DNA from: a virus | Length of the DNA stretch: 24,844 nt | Strand: one strand, 5' to 3' | IMG/VR virus record: IMGVR_UViG_3300012351_000027 | Location: 1 to 24,844 of that record | In this document: piece after piece, positions 1-8,146 of the stretch | How positions within the stretch are numbered: the first letter of the stretch is position 1 | How the letters are laid out: every line of letters begins with the position of its first letter | Made by a program: the position numbers and the translations under genes | Notes under the pieces: model-generated | Databases searched by the model: none | Told to the model about the DNA's origin: nothing | What the model saw: the letters and a program-made list of their open reading frames with translations, nothing else

Positions 1-600
1 CACAAACTTATCATCAAAGAATATCCGACAACTGGTGCTGGCTCAACACATTTTCGACACCTCATTCATGAACTCAAACTAAAAAAGAACTTCATTCCTG
101 ATATTGTCTATATAGATTATATTAATATCTGTATGAGTTCTAGGTTACGTCTTGGAAATTCTATCAATAGTTATCTTTATATCAAATCAATCGCTGAAGA
201 ATTGAGGGGATTGGCTGTTGAAACAAGTCTTCCTATTATCACTGCTACTCAGACCAATCGTGAAGGTGCTGGAGATAGTGATTTCGGTATGACTTCTGTT
301 AGTGAATCTTTTGGTCTTCCAATGACTCTAGACCTCATGATTGCTATTCAGACAAGTGAAGAATTAGCAGATTTGGGTCAATATCGTTTCAAGCAGCTCA
401 AGAATAGGTACAATGACGTTAACAAGTTTCGAAAATTTGACGTTGGGGTAGATTATACAAAGATGAGACTTTTCAATATTTCTGAACATAAGCAGGAATA
501 TAATGAAAAAGGAGATATTAAGAATGATGCTCCTGTACTAGGAATGCAAACAAGTCCTAGTGACAAATTCAATAAAACTAGGTTCCAGGGTTTTGGCTAA
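1..600 (+). CDS. 41: Replicative DNA helicase, T4 gp41/DnaB type (C-terminal part, 5' truncated)
   Basis: The frame is open from base 1 to the TAA at 598-600, so about 199 C-terminal residues are present and the start lies left of the window. The protein would be the hexameric RecA-fold helicase that unwinds DNA at the fork and works with the gp61-type primase encoded at 10012. Seen in sequence: a Walker B-like strand reading DIVYIDYINICMSSR, then ITATQTNREG, a sensor segment, followed by an SESFGLPMTLD stretch and LKNRYND near the arginine-finger region. This order is typical of the DnaB/gp41 ATPase domain. The Walker A motif must be upstream and is not in view. The gene directly precedes a late promoter word and virion-type genes, so it probably ends a replication block. 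Confidence 0.9.
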   Translation, partial: HKLIIKEYPTTGAGSTHFRHLIHELKLKKNFIPDIVYIDYINICMSSRLRLGNSINSYLYIKSIAEELRGLAVETSLPIITATQTNREGAGDSDFGMTSVSESFGLPMTLDLMIAIQTSEELADLGQYRFKQLKNRYNDVNKFRKFDVGVDYTKMRLFNISEHKQEYNEKGDIKNDAPVLGMQTSPSDKFNKTRFQGFG

Positions 601-602
601 TC

Positions 603-609
603 ATAAATA
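603..609 (+). promoter_or_regulatory. Candidate T4-type late promoter (ATAAATA)
   Basis: ATAAATA sits just after the helicase stop codon and 26 nt before the ATG at 636. T4 late promoters are a single -10-like element, TATAAATA. The same seven bases recur in the short gaps upstream of several other genes in this window. Confidence 0.65.
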
Positions 610-635
610 AAAGATCATTTACCTAAGGAGATATC

Positions 636-1586
636 ATGGAACCTCTATACTTTCAAAAAGATCCAGAAAAGCAAGATAAACTTGCTCAGACCTTTAGAAA
701 GGTTATGGAATCTCATATCACCGAAAAGCTTACTGATGAAGCAAAAAAGAATATTAAAACTGCTACTGGTGGTACCACCCAAAGTGGTGGTAAAAGGTTT
801 AAAGCAACAAAAGCTTTAATTAAATTAGCAAAAAGTAATGCAAAGAATTTTGTCACTAAGGAAGAACAAGAATTTATTGATGAACTCAACACTAGCACTT
901 TAAAGAGTTATGTAGCTAAAGCTTCTGTTAATGCTGCAGCTAAAAAATCTGCTGGAAAAACAGCAGAATTATCTTCTTACGGTAACGCATCCACTGGTAA
1001 AAAACCAGATAGAAAATTATATGCGCATGGTAATAAGCTTCAAACACAAGCCTCTACCAGATCCCAAAATGTCACTTTAGCAAAGGAAAAGATTGCTAAG
1101 AAAGAAAAGGTTTCAGAAGAAGTTTTAGAAGCTAAGGAAGATAATCGCAATCAAGCAGAAGCTGATGCTGGTCAAAAGTCAGTTCCTTATAAGAGACCAA
1201 AAGGTATGGGTCTTATGGGTATTAAAAAGAAACCTGAATTAAATAAAATTGAACCAGGTTCTGGTTTTCGACAACAAATTAAGGATATTGAACAAAAACG
1301 AAAAGATCGGGCAATGAAGGAAGAACAAGACTTCATTAATGAACTCAACACTAGTACTTTAGCTAGTTATGCTAAGAAAGCTAGCGTCGATGCTGCTGCA
1401 AAGACTGCTGCTGGTAAGTCAGCTGAGAAGGCTTCCTATGGACAAGTAACAAATGGTGTAGTGGTCAAGAAACCAAATGCTACATTATATGCGGCTGGTA
1501 ACAAACTTCAAACCCAGGGATCCACCAGATCCCAAAATGTTACCTTAGCAAAGGAGAAGATTGCTAAGAAAGAAGCAGCTAACTAA
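636..1586 (+). CDS. Lys/Ala-rich phage protein with an internal duplication, probably virion-associated
   Basis: 316 aa, very rich in Lys, Ala, Ser and Thr. The start is supported by AAGGAG six bases upstream. Two copies of an ~83-residue unit are visible at about residues 76-157 and 229-313; both share ELNTSTL.SY..KAS, KLQTQ.STRSQNVTLAKEK and IAKKE, separated by a basic linker. Motifs like DELNTSTLKSYVAKA occur in structural or head-assembly proteins of marine T4-like phages (recollection of the family, not searched). A late promoter word precedes it and a membrane protein is coupled downstream (TAATG), which favours late expression. Function is unknown; an internal head or scaffold-like role is a guess. 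Confidence 0.7.
   Translation: MEPLYFQKDPEKQDKLAQTFRKVMESHITEKLTDEAKKNIKTATGGTTQSGGKRFKATKALIKLAKSNAKNFVTKEEQEFIDELNTSTLKSYVAKASVNAAAKKSAGKTAELSSYGNASTGKKPDRKLYAHGNKLQTQASTRSQNVTLAKEKIAKKEKVSEEVLEAKEDNRNQAEADAGQKSVPYKRPKGMGLMGIKKKPELNKIEPGSGFRQQIKDIEQKRKDRAMKEEQDFINELNTSTLASYAKKASVDAAAKTAAGKSAEKASYGQVTNGVVVKKPNATLYAAGNKLQTQGSTRSQNVTLAKEKIAKKEAAN
861..1106 (+). repeat. Intragenic repeat unit, copy 1
   Basis: First copy of the duplicated segment (residues 76-157). DNA similarity to copy 2 is high at both ends, for example GAACTCAACACTAG and GATCCCAAAATGT, but the middle has diverged. Confidence 0.75.
1320..1574 (+). repeat. Intragenic repeat unit, copy 2
   Basis: Second copy (residues 229-313). 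It has about three extra residues around the VVKKPNATLYAAG region relative to copy 1. Confidence 0.75.
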
Positions 1587-1834
1587 TGTTTACTGCTATC
1601 ACATTAATTATTTATCTTGCTACCCTTGCCCTTTGTGGTATTCTCCTTTGGTATTTCATTGATTTTCTTCCAATGCCAGAGAATATGAAGAATGCTTCTC
1701 ATCTGCTATTAGCACTTATCCTAATACTTTATGGAATAGGTGCAGTAGTTGGAACTTATGTGTCACCTGCTCATGGTGAGTATCAAGGTCAAACAATTCC
1801 AATTCCTAAAGGTCCGGCTAGTATAATGAAATAA
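1586..1834 (+). CDS. Small two-TM membrane protein
   Basis: 82 aa. The ATG overlaps the previous stop codon (TAATG), so translation is probably coupled. There are two hydrophobic stretches: residues ~4-25 (ITLIIYLATLALCGILLWYF) and ~38-60 (SHLLLALILILYGIGAVVGTY). The tail is short and hydrophilic with several Pro and Lys. No family is recognised. A rho-independent terminator follows 30 bases after the stop, so this is the last gene of its transcript. A role in envelope or lysis cannot be shown from sequence. Confidence 0.65.
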   Translation: MFTAITLIIYLATLALCGILLWYFIDFLPMPENMKNASHLLLALILILYGIGAVVGTYVSPAHGEYQGQTIPIPKGPASIMK

Positions 1835-1863
1835 GAGTCCTGTGTAGTGTAGCGTGAGAGTAG

Positions 1864-1887
1864 CCCCGGCCGAAAGGTCGGGGTTTT
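1864..1887 (+). terminator. Rho-independent terminator
   Basis: CCCCGGCC, a GAAA tetraloop, then GGTCGGGG and TTTT. The eight-pair stem is GC-rich with one G-T pair. It lies between the membrane protein gene and the next late promoter word at 1901, cleanly separating two transcription units. Confidence 0.9.
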
Positions 1888-1900
1888 CACTGAGTGTGCC

Positions 1901-1907
1901 ATAAATA
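1901..1907 (+). promoter_or_regulatory. Candidate T4-type late promoter (ATAAATA)
   Basis: ATAAATA follows the terminator by 13 bases and ends 18 nt before the ATG at 1926. Its position directly after a terminator makes it one of the strongest late promoter candidates in the window. Confidence 0.7.
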
Positions 1908-1925
1908 ACTAATCCTTTACAAATT

Positions 1926-3863
1926 ATGTTTGGAAGAACCATAGTGGCATTAGAAGTACATAAGCTCAAGCATTTAGATCATGTAGAAGACCTCCCTATT
2001 CGCCACGGTAGAGAAGGGTTCGAACACGCCCATAAAACACTTTTGGCTACTCATGATCACCTTACCGGTAAAAAGCCAGAGAAATTCAATATCACCACTA
2101 AGTATGACGGCTCACCGTCAATTGTATTTGGTCATCACCCAACTACCGGAAAGTTCTTTGTTGGATCTAAGTCAGTATTTAACAAGAACGCCAAAATCAA
2201 TCACTCGCATGAAGATATTGAAAAAAATCATGCGAAAGCGCCGGGCCTTGTAACTAAGCTAAAGCATGCTTTTGATCATCTTAAGGATAACATCCCAAAG
2301 AAGGGTGTATATCAAGGTGACTTGATGTATTCTGGTGATGATGTCAAGAAATCTGGTAGTCATCTAAAATTTCAACCAAATACTATGGAGTATGGTGTAA
2401 ACAAAGATACACCAGAAGGTCGCCGTGTCGCAGATTCTAAGATGGGCATGGTGGTTCATACTGAGTATAAAGGTAACGGTATTGAAGATATGAAAGCGTC
2501 ATTCAATCCTGATACTTCAAAATTCAACCATAAGGGTCCTGTGAACTTCATTGACCCAAAGGTAAGCCCTCACGTCAAATATACTCCTGAACAAGAAAAA
2601 GAATTTACTTCTAATCTCTTTAAAGCACGTCAGCTCAGCACCGAAATCCATAAATCAAAGGTATATGATCTAGCTAAGGATCAAGAACCACTTCTACTAG
2701 GATATGCAAATGACTCAGTTAAGCAAGGCAAGCCTGTTTCTACTTCGGGTTATATGGCATTCATTAATAACCGATACAAAAAGGCAATGGAAGATCTTAA
2801 GTCTTCCGGTGGTAAAGAGAAGAAACAATTAGAAATTGACTCACTATTAAAGACAGTAGCTGACAACAAGAATGGCTATGATAAGCTATTCGACCTTCAT
2901 AAGACTATGGCGGCCGCCAAAAAGCCATTGGTGGACGCTCTATCGAGTCATTCACATTTGAAGACATCCATAGGTGGTAAAGAGACCAAGCCTGAGGGCT
3001 TTGTTGCAACTCATTCTGGAATTCCTTCCAAGTTAGTTGATCGCGACGAATTTTCTCGGGCGAATTTCGATTGGAATGAGAAAGCCAATCCAGAAGATAA
3101 TCCCATGGTTTTTTCGTTTGGTCGGATGAATCCACCAACAATGGGTCATGAGGTTCTGGTGAACCGCGTTCAGGACTTGGCTCGTCGGATGGGAGCTTCT
3201 CACCAAATTGTAATGTCTGGTTCTCAGGATCCAAAGAAGAATCCTCTTTCTCCGGATGAAAAGTTGGATTATGCAAAATCAGCGTTTCCTTCTACTAATA
3301 TTACAGTTGCAGGTAAAGACGATGCTACAGTCATTCATCAGCTCAAAAAGATTAATGGAAGAGGTGTTCGCCACCTCACCATGGTTGTTGGTGATGATCG
3401 AGTAGCTAGTTTCACTAAATTACTCCATGATTTGAATGGTAAAGAGTTTCATTTCAAAAAGATCAAAGTTGTATCAGCAGGTGCTAGAAATGCTGATGCT
3501 GATGATGATAGTGCTGAAGGCATGAGCGCTTCGAAGATGAGGAAAGCTGCTGCAGAAGGTGATTGGGAATCTTTCAAGAAAGGTGTTCCTTCACAAATGC
3601 CTGATGATAAAGTGCACGGAATGTATAAAGCCCTTCGTAATAAGATGGGTGTTAAAGATATTAAACCTGATGATAACGGCATGGTTATGACTGGAGTAGA
3701 AACTCGAGGTAAGCCTCTTCCTAAATCAGATGTAAAGATAGGAAAAGATACTCCTAATATTTCACTACAACGATATGCTACACGAGATAAGAAAGATTTA
3801 ACCGGTAGGGCAGCACGGATTGAGATTGCCAAGAGAAAACAACAAGGAAAGTGGACTGGATAA
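1926..3863 (+). CDS. Fusion: ligase-like nucleotidyltransferase domain + NMN-adenylyltransferase-like (cytidylyltransferase) domain
   Basis: 645 aa. The N-terminal part (~1-230) has a KYDGSP motif at K59, like the lysine-adenylating motif I of RNA/DNA ligases. It is followed by GVYQGDLM (~127-134) and KMGMVVHTEYKG (~172-183), which resemble later nucleotidyltransferase motifs. A helical middle follows. From ~394 comes a Rossmann nucleotidyltransferase domain: FSFGRMNPPTMGH at ~396-408, a GxxxPPTxGH signature with Thr for the first His, and GMSASKMR (~531-538), matching the ISSTKIR loop. Known family behaviour: such domains join NMN or similar to ATP. The joint function and substrate are unknown. 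ATG 1926 has no clear Shine-Dalgarno; GTG 1944, preceded by GGAAG, is an alternative start. It sits among late genes. Confidence 0.8.
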   Translation: MFGRTIVALEVHKLKHLDHVEDLPIRHGREGFEHAHKTLLATHDHLTGKKPEKFNITTKYDGSPSIVFGHHPTTGKFFVGSKSVFNKNAKINHSHEDIEKNHAKAPGLVTKLKHAFDHLKDNIPKKGVYQGDLMYSGDDVKKSGSHLKFQPNTMEYGVNKDTPEGRRVADSKMGMVVHTEYKGNGIEDMKASFNPDTSKFNHKGPVNFIDPKVSPHVKYTPEQEKEFTSNLFKARQLSTEIHKSKVYDLAKDQEPLLLGYANDSVKQGKPVSTSGYMAFINNRYKKAMEDLKSSGGKEKKQLEIDSLLKTVADNKNGYDKLFDLHKTMAAAKKPLVDALSSHSHLKTSIGGKETKPEGFVATHSGIPSKLVDRDEFSRANFDWNEKANPEDNPMVFSFGRMNPPTMGHEVLVNRVQDLARRMGASHQIVMSGSQDPKKNPLSPDEKLDYAKSAFPSTNITVAGKDDATVIHQLKKINGRGVRHLTMVVGDDRVASFTKLLHDLNGKEFHFKKIKVVSAGARNADADDDSAEGMSASKMRKAAAEGDWESFKKGVPSQMPDDKVHGMYKALRNKMGVKDIKPDDNGMVMTGVETRGKPLPKSDVKIGKDTPNISLQRYATRDKKDLTGRAARIEIAKRKQQGKWTG

Positions 3864-4537
3864 TGATGATGTTTGAAACAAAGCTTAGAGAGAAAACCTT
3901 TAATAAAAATCCAGTTGAAGATCTTCAAGATTGGCTCTGGCCTCTTCTCGATCATGGTTCTTGGGGTGCTGAAAATGACGGACCTCTTGGGGATTGGTTA
4001 AATAATCATCAACATAAGTGGTTTAATCATATCAAAAGATTTGGTACTGCTGTTCAAGCAGGAGGTAATATGGGAATGTATCCAAGACTACTTGCTGAAC
4101 GATTTGAGCGCGTTTATACATTTGAACCTCACCCCCTTTCTTTTCATTGCTTAGTACAAAATTGTCAAACAGAAAATATTGTAAAAATTAATGGTGCACT
4201 TGGCCCTGAAGCTTCTTTCATAGAGAACATGTTTACAATTCAAGGTGCTGATAATATGGGAATGAATACTGTTTCAAAGAGCGAAACAGGGCGCAACATT
4301 ATACCTCTGTTTGCTTTAGATTCATTCAACCTACCTCATTGCGATCTCATTGCACTAGATATAGAAGGTTTTGAATATAATGCTCTTTGTGGTATGATGA
4401 GAACCATTATAGAGCATCGTCCAGTACTTATCATAGAAAATGGGCGATCTGAGGTTATTGTTGATTTTCTACAAAAAATTGATTATTCTCCAGTAGACCA
4501 ATCAGTTTCAGATACAATCTTCACTTCCAATATATAA
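3863..4537 (+). CDS. FkbM-family SAM-dependent methyltransferase
   Basis: 224 aa from the ATG that overlaps the previous stop (TAATG); ATG 3866 and 3869 are also possible. Seen: the SAM-binding loop VQAGGNMGMYP at ~64-74, the acidic VYTFEPHP strand (E88), and DLIALDIEGFEYNAL followed by HRPVLIIE. These match the class I methyltransferase fold and the FkbM subgroup, which usually O-methylates sugars or other small groups. The family is common in large phages, but the substrate is unknown. It is coupled to the fusion enzyme upstream and followed by a late promoter word, so it may act on a virion or cell-surface glycan (inference). Confidence 0.85.
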   Translation: MMMFETKLREKTFNKNPVEDLQDWLWPLLDHGSWGAENDGPLGDWLNNHQHKWFNHIKRFGTAVQAGGNMGMYPRLLAERFERVYTFEPHPLSFHCLVQNCQTENIVKINGALGPEASFIENMFTIQGADNMGMNTVSKSETGRNIIPLFALDSFNLPHCDLIALDIEGFEYNALCGMMRTIIEHRPVLIIENGRSEVIVDFLQKIDYSPVDQSVSDTIFTSNI

Positions 4538-4543
4538 TAAATA
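4537..4543 (+). promoter_or_regulatory. Candidate T4-type late promoter (ATAAATA)
   Basis: Overlaps the TAA of the methyltransferase gene and ends 31 nt before the ATG at 4575. The flank AATAAATAAAAGAT closely matches the candidate at 603. Confidence 0.6.
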
Positions 4544-4574
4544 AAAGATACAAGATAGCCCCAGGGAAACCTTG

Positions 4575-5096
4575 ATGACTCCTCAATTAGACGAAGCGCG
4601 ATCTCAGAATCGTAGCATGGATAAGATTAACTTTCTAATACAGAATGGTCTTGGATCAGATGTATCAAGAATGTCTTATTACCGTCAGATCATCCAAAAT
4701 CCTCAGCAAGCTATTCAAAGTGTCATTATGCGCAAGTATGCAGGCGAAATACTGAACAATCTTCTAGGATTTGTGTTCAGTGATTCTGTCATGTATAATC
4801 GCCTTCGACAATTACTGATTTCATCTGGCAAACATATGGCTAAGATGAAACCTTCTGCTTTCGAATCTATTATGACGAAAGCTCTATCCAATGGGGTTGA
4901 ACTTGAAACCTTGATTGAAGTATATGAAATGGGTTATGAAGACGAAAAGCGTCCTACTTGGCTCTCAAAAGAACAACATGCCTTCAACAGCGTTAATTCT
5001 TTTATTGCAGGTGAACGAAAAGAAATTATTAAAGAAGTAACTTCACCTACAGTACAAACAATCAGAAGAATTGTTAAGAGGACACACCATGGTTAA
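4575..5096 (+). CDS. Hypothetical phage protein
   Basis: 173 aa from ATG 4575, preceded by AGGGA at a suitable distance; an upstream in-frame TTG (4572) is less likely. Predominantly helical and soluble, with no Cys, no signal peptide and no membrane segment. It contains MSYYRQIIQNPQQAI and LLGFVFSDSVMYNRLRQLL stretches. No family is recognised. It sits between late promoter words and overlaps the next gene by eight bases, so it is probably expressed late with the zinc-ribbon protein. A head or tail role is possible but unproven. Confidence 0.7.
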   Translation: MTPQLDEARSQNRSMDKINFLIQNGLGSDVSRMSYYRQIIQNPQQAIQSVIMRKYAGEILNNLLGFVFSDSVMYNRLRQLLISSGKHMAKMKPSAFESIMTKALSNGVELETLIEVYEMGYEDEKRPTWLSKEQHAFNSVNSFIAGERKEIIKEVTSPTVQTIRRIVKRTHHG

Positions 5097-6546
5097 ATAT
5101 AGATCACTTGAGCATACTATCATAGGCACAATGCTTTCTGAAAAGTTTCCTGATAAGAAAAAGAAAACAAGTTCAGTAAAGGATGCCCCACAAGATGACA
5201 ACAAAGATCCAGCGCAAGAAGATCAAGGAAGCGCGCAGCCTAAAAAAGATGCTGGCCCTCCTCAACCCAACGGCCAACAGCAACCCATTGTTAAAGCCCC
5301 TCCTGTTAAAAAGGTAAAGGATCCTCAAGGTGAGAAGATGGATGCAGGTGATGAACCTGTTAAGCTTGGTCAAGGTAATGCTATTGATTTGAAGCCAGAA
5401 CTTGAAACACCTGATCAGCGAGATAAGCCTGTACAGGAAGGTCGTATTCCTTCAGGACAATGGACGTGTAAAGGTTGCGGGGCTTCTCAAATTAGAAAAG
5501 AAAAACATGTTTCTCATGAGTCATGTAGTAAATGTGGATATTATGCTATTCAACCTGAAAAGAAAACTGGCAAACATATTAAAAAACCTGTTAAAGAAGG
5601 CATTAACATTTCTAAATGGTGGATCAAGAGTAATCCAGTTAGGAATGTTGATAAATCTCAAGAACAACATCTTGAAACAATGAAAAAACATGCTCGTATT
5701 GCTAAGGGGTATGATGATCAAGCTAACAATCCCCCAATGGGATTAAAGCCTGCACAGCACAGGATGCATGTAGATAGCAACAAAAGAATGGCTGATATGC
5801 ACCACCGTCAAGCTGGAAGTTCTCTAGGATGGTACCTTAAGAATGATTCTAGTAAAGAAGGTGCAATGAAGGCCTACAAGGCTCTTCGAGAAGATTGTGA
5901 AATGTCTGAAGAATGTATTGATGAATTATATGGTAAAGGATCACTTCCAAAAATTCAAAAGAGTTTAGAAAAACGAGCTGATAAAGTTTGGGATAGGCAT
6001 CATAAAAGTGGTTATGCTGAAAGGGGATCAGCTAATGGGCCTATTGCTGATACAGCTAGAAGCATTGATAATAGAGCAACCGATGCACGATTACTTCAAA
6101 AGAAAGTTAAGAAAGAGGAAACCGATATGACTGCACTTCAAAATGTAAAAACCATCCTTGAAGCTCGTCACCGTGCAGGTGGTGGAGCTAAGGGCGTCGG
6201 CCGTACTGTAAAAGATGGTTATGGAAAAACCATGCAGGTCAATTCTAAGGGTCAAGATACTGAAGGTGATGATCATATCATCAACCAACTTCGTAAAGCA
6301 TCTAACCTCAGGGATCACAGCATCACCTTCAAGAATAAAGAAAAGGCCCATGTTCCATCTCACCATGCAAAGAAAGCACTTGAGATCTACAGTGGCTTGA
6401 AAACTTCACAAGAAAAGTCCCATATGGCTAGCCGTATGCACTCTTCTCACAGTGCTTTCAAAGATGCACTAACAGGTAAAGTAGCACCACCAGCAGGAAA
6501 GAAGAAGATTACTCTTCCAACCACACCTTTCGACTGGCGTAAGTAA
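5089..6546 (+). CDS. Large basic protein with a CxxC-CxxC zinc ribbon, probably virion- or DNA-associated
   Basis: 485 aa from ATG 5089, with AAGAGGA eight bases upstream and an overlap with the preceding stop. Residues ~22-120 are Pro/Lys/Gln/Asp-rich and look disordered. A zinc-ribbon-like knuckle follows: C127-x2-C130 ... C146-x2-C149. The middle has a His- and Met-rich helical stretch, then MSEECIDELYGKGSLPKIQ, a motif seen in phage structural proteins that reminds one of the DELNTSTL motif at 636. The C-terminal ~125 residues are basic, rich in Gly, His and Lys, ending in LPTTPFDWRK. It may bind nucleic acid. No catalytic family is recognised. Confidence 0.7.
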   Translation: MVKYRSLEHTIIGTMLSEKFPDKKKKTSSVKDAPQDDNKDPAQEDQGSAQPKKDAGPPQPNGQQQPIVKAPPVKKVKDPQGEKMDAGDEPVKLGQGNAIDLKPELETPDQRDKPVQEGRIPSGQWTCKGCGASQIRKEKHVSHESCSKCGYYAIQPEKKTGKHIKKPVKEGINISKWWIKSNPVRNVDKSQEQHLETMKKHARIAKGYDDQANNPPMGLKPAQHRMHVDSNKRMADMHHRQAGSSLGWYLKNDSSKEGAMKAYKALREDCEMSEECIDELYGKGSLPKIQKSLEKRADKVWDRHHKSGYAERGSANGPIADTARSIDNRATDARLLQKKVKKEETDMTALQNVKTILEARHRAGGGAKGVGRTVKDGYGKTMQVNSKGQDTEGDDHIINQLRKASNLRDHSITFKNKEKAHVPSHHAKKALEIYSGLKTSQEKSHMASRMHSSHSAFKDALTGKVAPPAGKKKITLPTTPFDWRK

Positions 6547-6560
6547 GCACTAGAAATCTA

Positions 6561-6567
6561 ATAAATA
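6561..6567 (+). promoter_or_regulatory. Candidate T4-type late promoter (ATAAATA)
   Basis: ATAAATA ends 21 nt before ATG 6589, which itself has a strong AAGGGAG ribosome site. Strong spacing and a virion-type gene downstream support a late promoter. Confidence 0.7.
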
Positions 6568-6588
6568 AAAAATAAGGGAGAAATTACT

Positions 6589-7455
6589 ATGCCATTGTGG
6601 AAAAATACTGTAGACTCTGCTAATTCTGCTAAATTTGCCATTGTTCAAGAGCAAAAAGCATCAGGAAAAGCTAATATTGCTGCTAATAACCTTTCGATGT
6701 TTAACAACACTTCGATGGGTGTTATCAGGGGCAATCAAATTGTTGGTCAGTTTGGAGCACAAGCTTCGACTAAAGCTAATACCTCAGGTGAGGGTCGAAA
6801 AATTAATCATGCTGGTTGGCAGCTTCGAACTCAAGGAATGGGTCCGGTAACAGGTTTTACCGTTAACGCTGCTGCAGCATCATCCGGATTTGTCACAGGT
6901 GAGACTGGTGTGATATCCGGTGGTGCTCCAGGTGGTAATGGTGTTTTTGTTGCAACTGCTAACGCAACAGGTAACCTTGCCTCTGTTTCAATTGCTCGTG
7001 GTGGTGTATTTGCCAACGCAGGTCAGGTAGTTGTAGCATTCAATCGTGAAAAGTATCTCGCTTCTATTACAGTAGGTGGTACTCCAACAGGTTACAGCAA
7101 CACCGATTTGATCACTGGTACAGCCGTAAACAATTTCGTTTCAGCAACTGCTAACGTGAACACAAACTCTACAGGTGGATTCGTTTCTGCAAACGTTACT
7201 GTTATTAACAAGGGATTGTTTGGTAATGGTTCTGTTGCAGCTAACATTACCTTTACTGTAGCTAACAGCACCGGTGGAGCAACAGCTGGTTCAGGTGCTA
7301 CATTTACTGCAGTCCTTGCTAATAGCGCTGGTGGATCAATCCTTACTCCAACACTAGGTGGTCGTGCAGGTCGTGTTCATTATGAAACACTTGTCTCCAT
7401 GAGATCACTTAAGCCAGGAGCAGGTTCGAATACTGTACAGCTTCCTATCACCTAA
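6589..7455 (+). CDS. Gly/Ala/Asn/Thr-rich virion structural protein
   Basis: 288 aa. The first ~85 residues include GEGRKINHAGWQLRTQGMG, and the last ~35 include GGRAGRVHYETLVSMRSL. In small virion proteins of other T4-like phages these two blocks lie nearly next to each other (family recollection). Here ~180 residues rich in Gly, Thr, Asn, Ala and Val separate them, with repeated short units such as TANVNTN, TVANSTGG and TGGATAGSG, which suggests beta-structured, fibre-like or decoration domains. No Cys. A strong ribosome site and a late promoter word are consistent with an abundant late product. The exact location in the virion is not known. Confidence 0.75.
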   Translation: MPLWKNTVDSANSAKFAIVQEQKASGKANIAANNLSMFNNTSMGVIRGNQIVGQFGAQASTKANTSGEGRKINHAGWQLRTQGMGPVTGFTVNAAAASSGFVTGETGVISGGAPGGNGVFVATANATGNLASVSIARGGVFANAGQVVVAFNREKYLASITVGGTPTGYSNTDLITGTAVNNFVSATANVNTNSTGGFVSANVTVINKGLFGNGSVAANITFTVANSTGGATAGSGATFTAVLANSAGGSILTPTLGGRAGRVHYETLVSMRSLKPGAGSNTVQLPIT

Positions 7456-7473
7456 TTTTGAGGTATTTTTATT

Positions 7474-7746
7474 ATGGCAGATCAAGGCGTCCGTGTTCTA
7501 GACTTAGTTTTAAAAGCTAATACAGCACTAACAGATCAGGTTGTGATGGTATGGAACGCAGGTTCCAATACCGCCCAAACTGTTTTGGTAAGTGTTGCTT
7601 CAGTTACAATAGTTCCCCTTATTACAGATCCAGCTAATAGTAATGCTCTTGTATGTGCACAAGGGCAGGAATTTCGGTCGAATTCTTTCTTCTATGTAGC
7701 TACAGCAAATAATCATGTTAAAAGGGTGGCGCTAGCAGACTTCTAA
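7474..7746 (+). CDS. Small beta-rich protein, probably structural
   Basis: 90 aa, with GAGG upstream of the ATG. Composition (Val, Ala, Asn, Thr, few charged residues) resembles the preceding virion protein, and both lie in one presumed late transcript 18 bases apart. One Cys (VCAQGQEF). No signal peptide or membrane segment. A small head-decoration or tail-associated protein is likely, but no family is recognised. Confidence 0.65.
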   Translation: MADQGVRVLDLVLKANTALTDQVVMVWNAGSNTAQTVLVSVASVTIVPLITDPANSNALVCAQGQEFRSNSFFYVATANNHVKRVALADF

Positions 7747-7759
7747 AGCGAAAGATATT

Positions 7760-8146
7760 ATGCAAATTTTGACTACTAAGAATTTTCTTATTTATGCTGC
7801 CCAACACTACGAGAACCCCACATGTCAATCGACTGAGGAGTTTCAGGAGGATCTTAGAAGAATAAAGTATATCAAGAAACTCATTACTAAATATATAGAA
7901 AGTGGTGAGTTAAAAGAGCGTTTGATTCTAAATCATTTGATTGTTTTGAGTAATGTATATAAACCCATTCCACTCTGTAGAATTTTGTTTCTAAAGATGG
8001 AAGAATATATGAAGTTTACTAAACCGTTCCTTATGTTTATTGGGGTATGGCAAGAGCGATTATATAATATTAAAAAGGAAGGAATTATCGATACAAGTTT
8101 GATACCCATGGATCAGCTTATCATCGAAAAATTAAGGAATGTATGA
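7760..8146 (+). CDS. Conserved T4-like phage protein of unknown function
   Basis: 128 aa, helical and basic. The patterns NFLIYAAQHYENP, STEEFQEDLRRIKYIKKL and GELKERLILNHLIVLSNV recall a conserved family of ~100-130 aa proteins found near structural genes in marine and alphaproteobacterial T4-like phages (memory, not searched). No catalytic motif, membrane segment or signal peptide was seen. The stop overlaps the next start codon. Function unknown. Confidence 0.75.
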   Translation: MQILTTKNFLIYAAQHYENPTCQSTEEFQEDLRRIKYIKKLITKYIESGELKERLILNHLIVLSNVYKPIPLCRILFLKMEEYMKFTKPFLMFIGVWQERLYNIKKEGIIDTSLIPMDQLIIEKLRNV

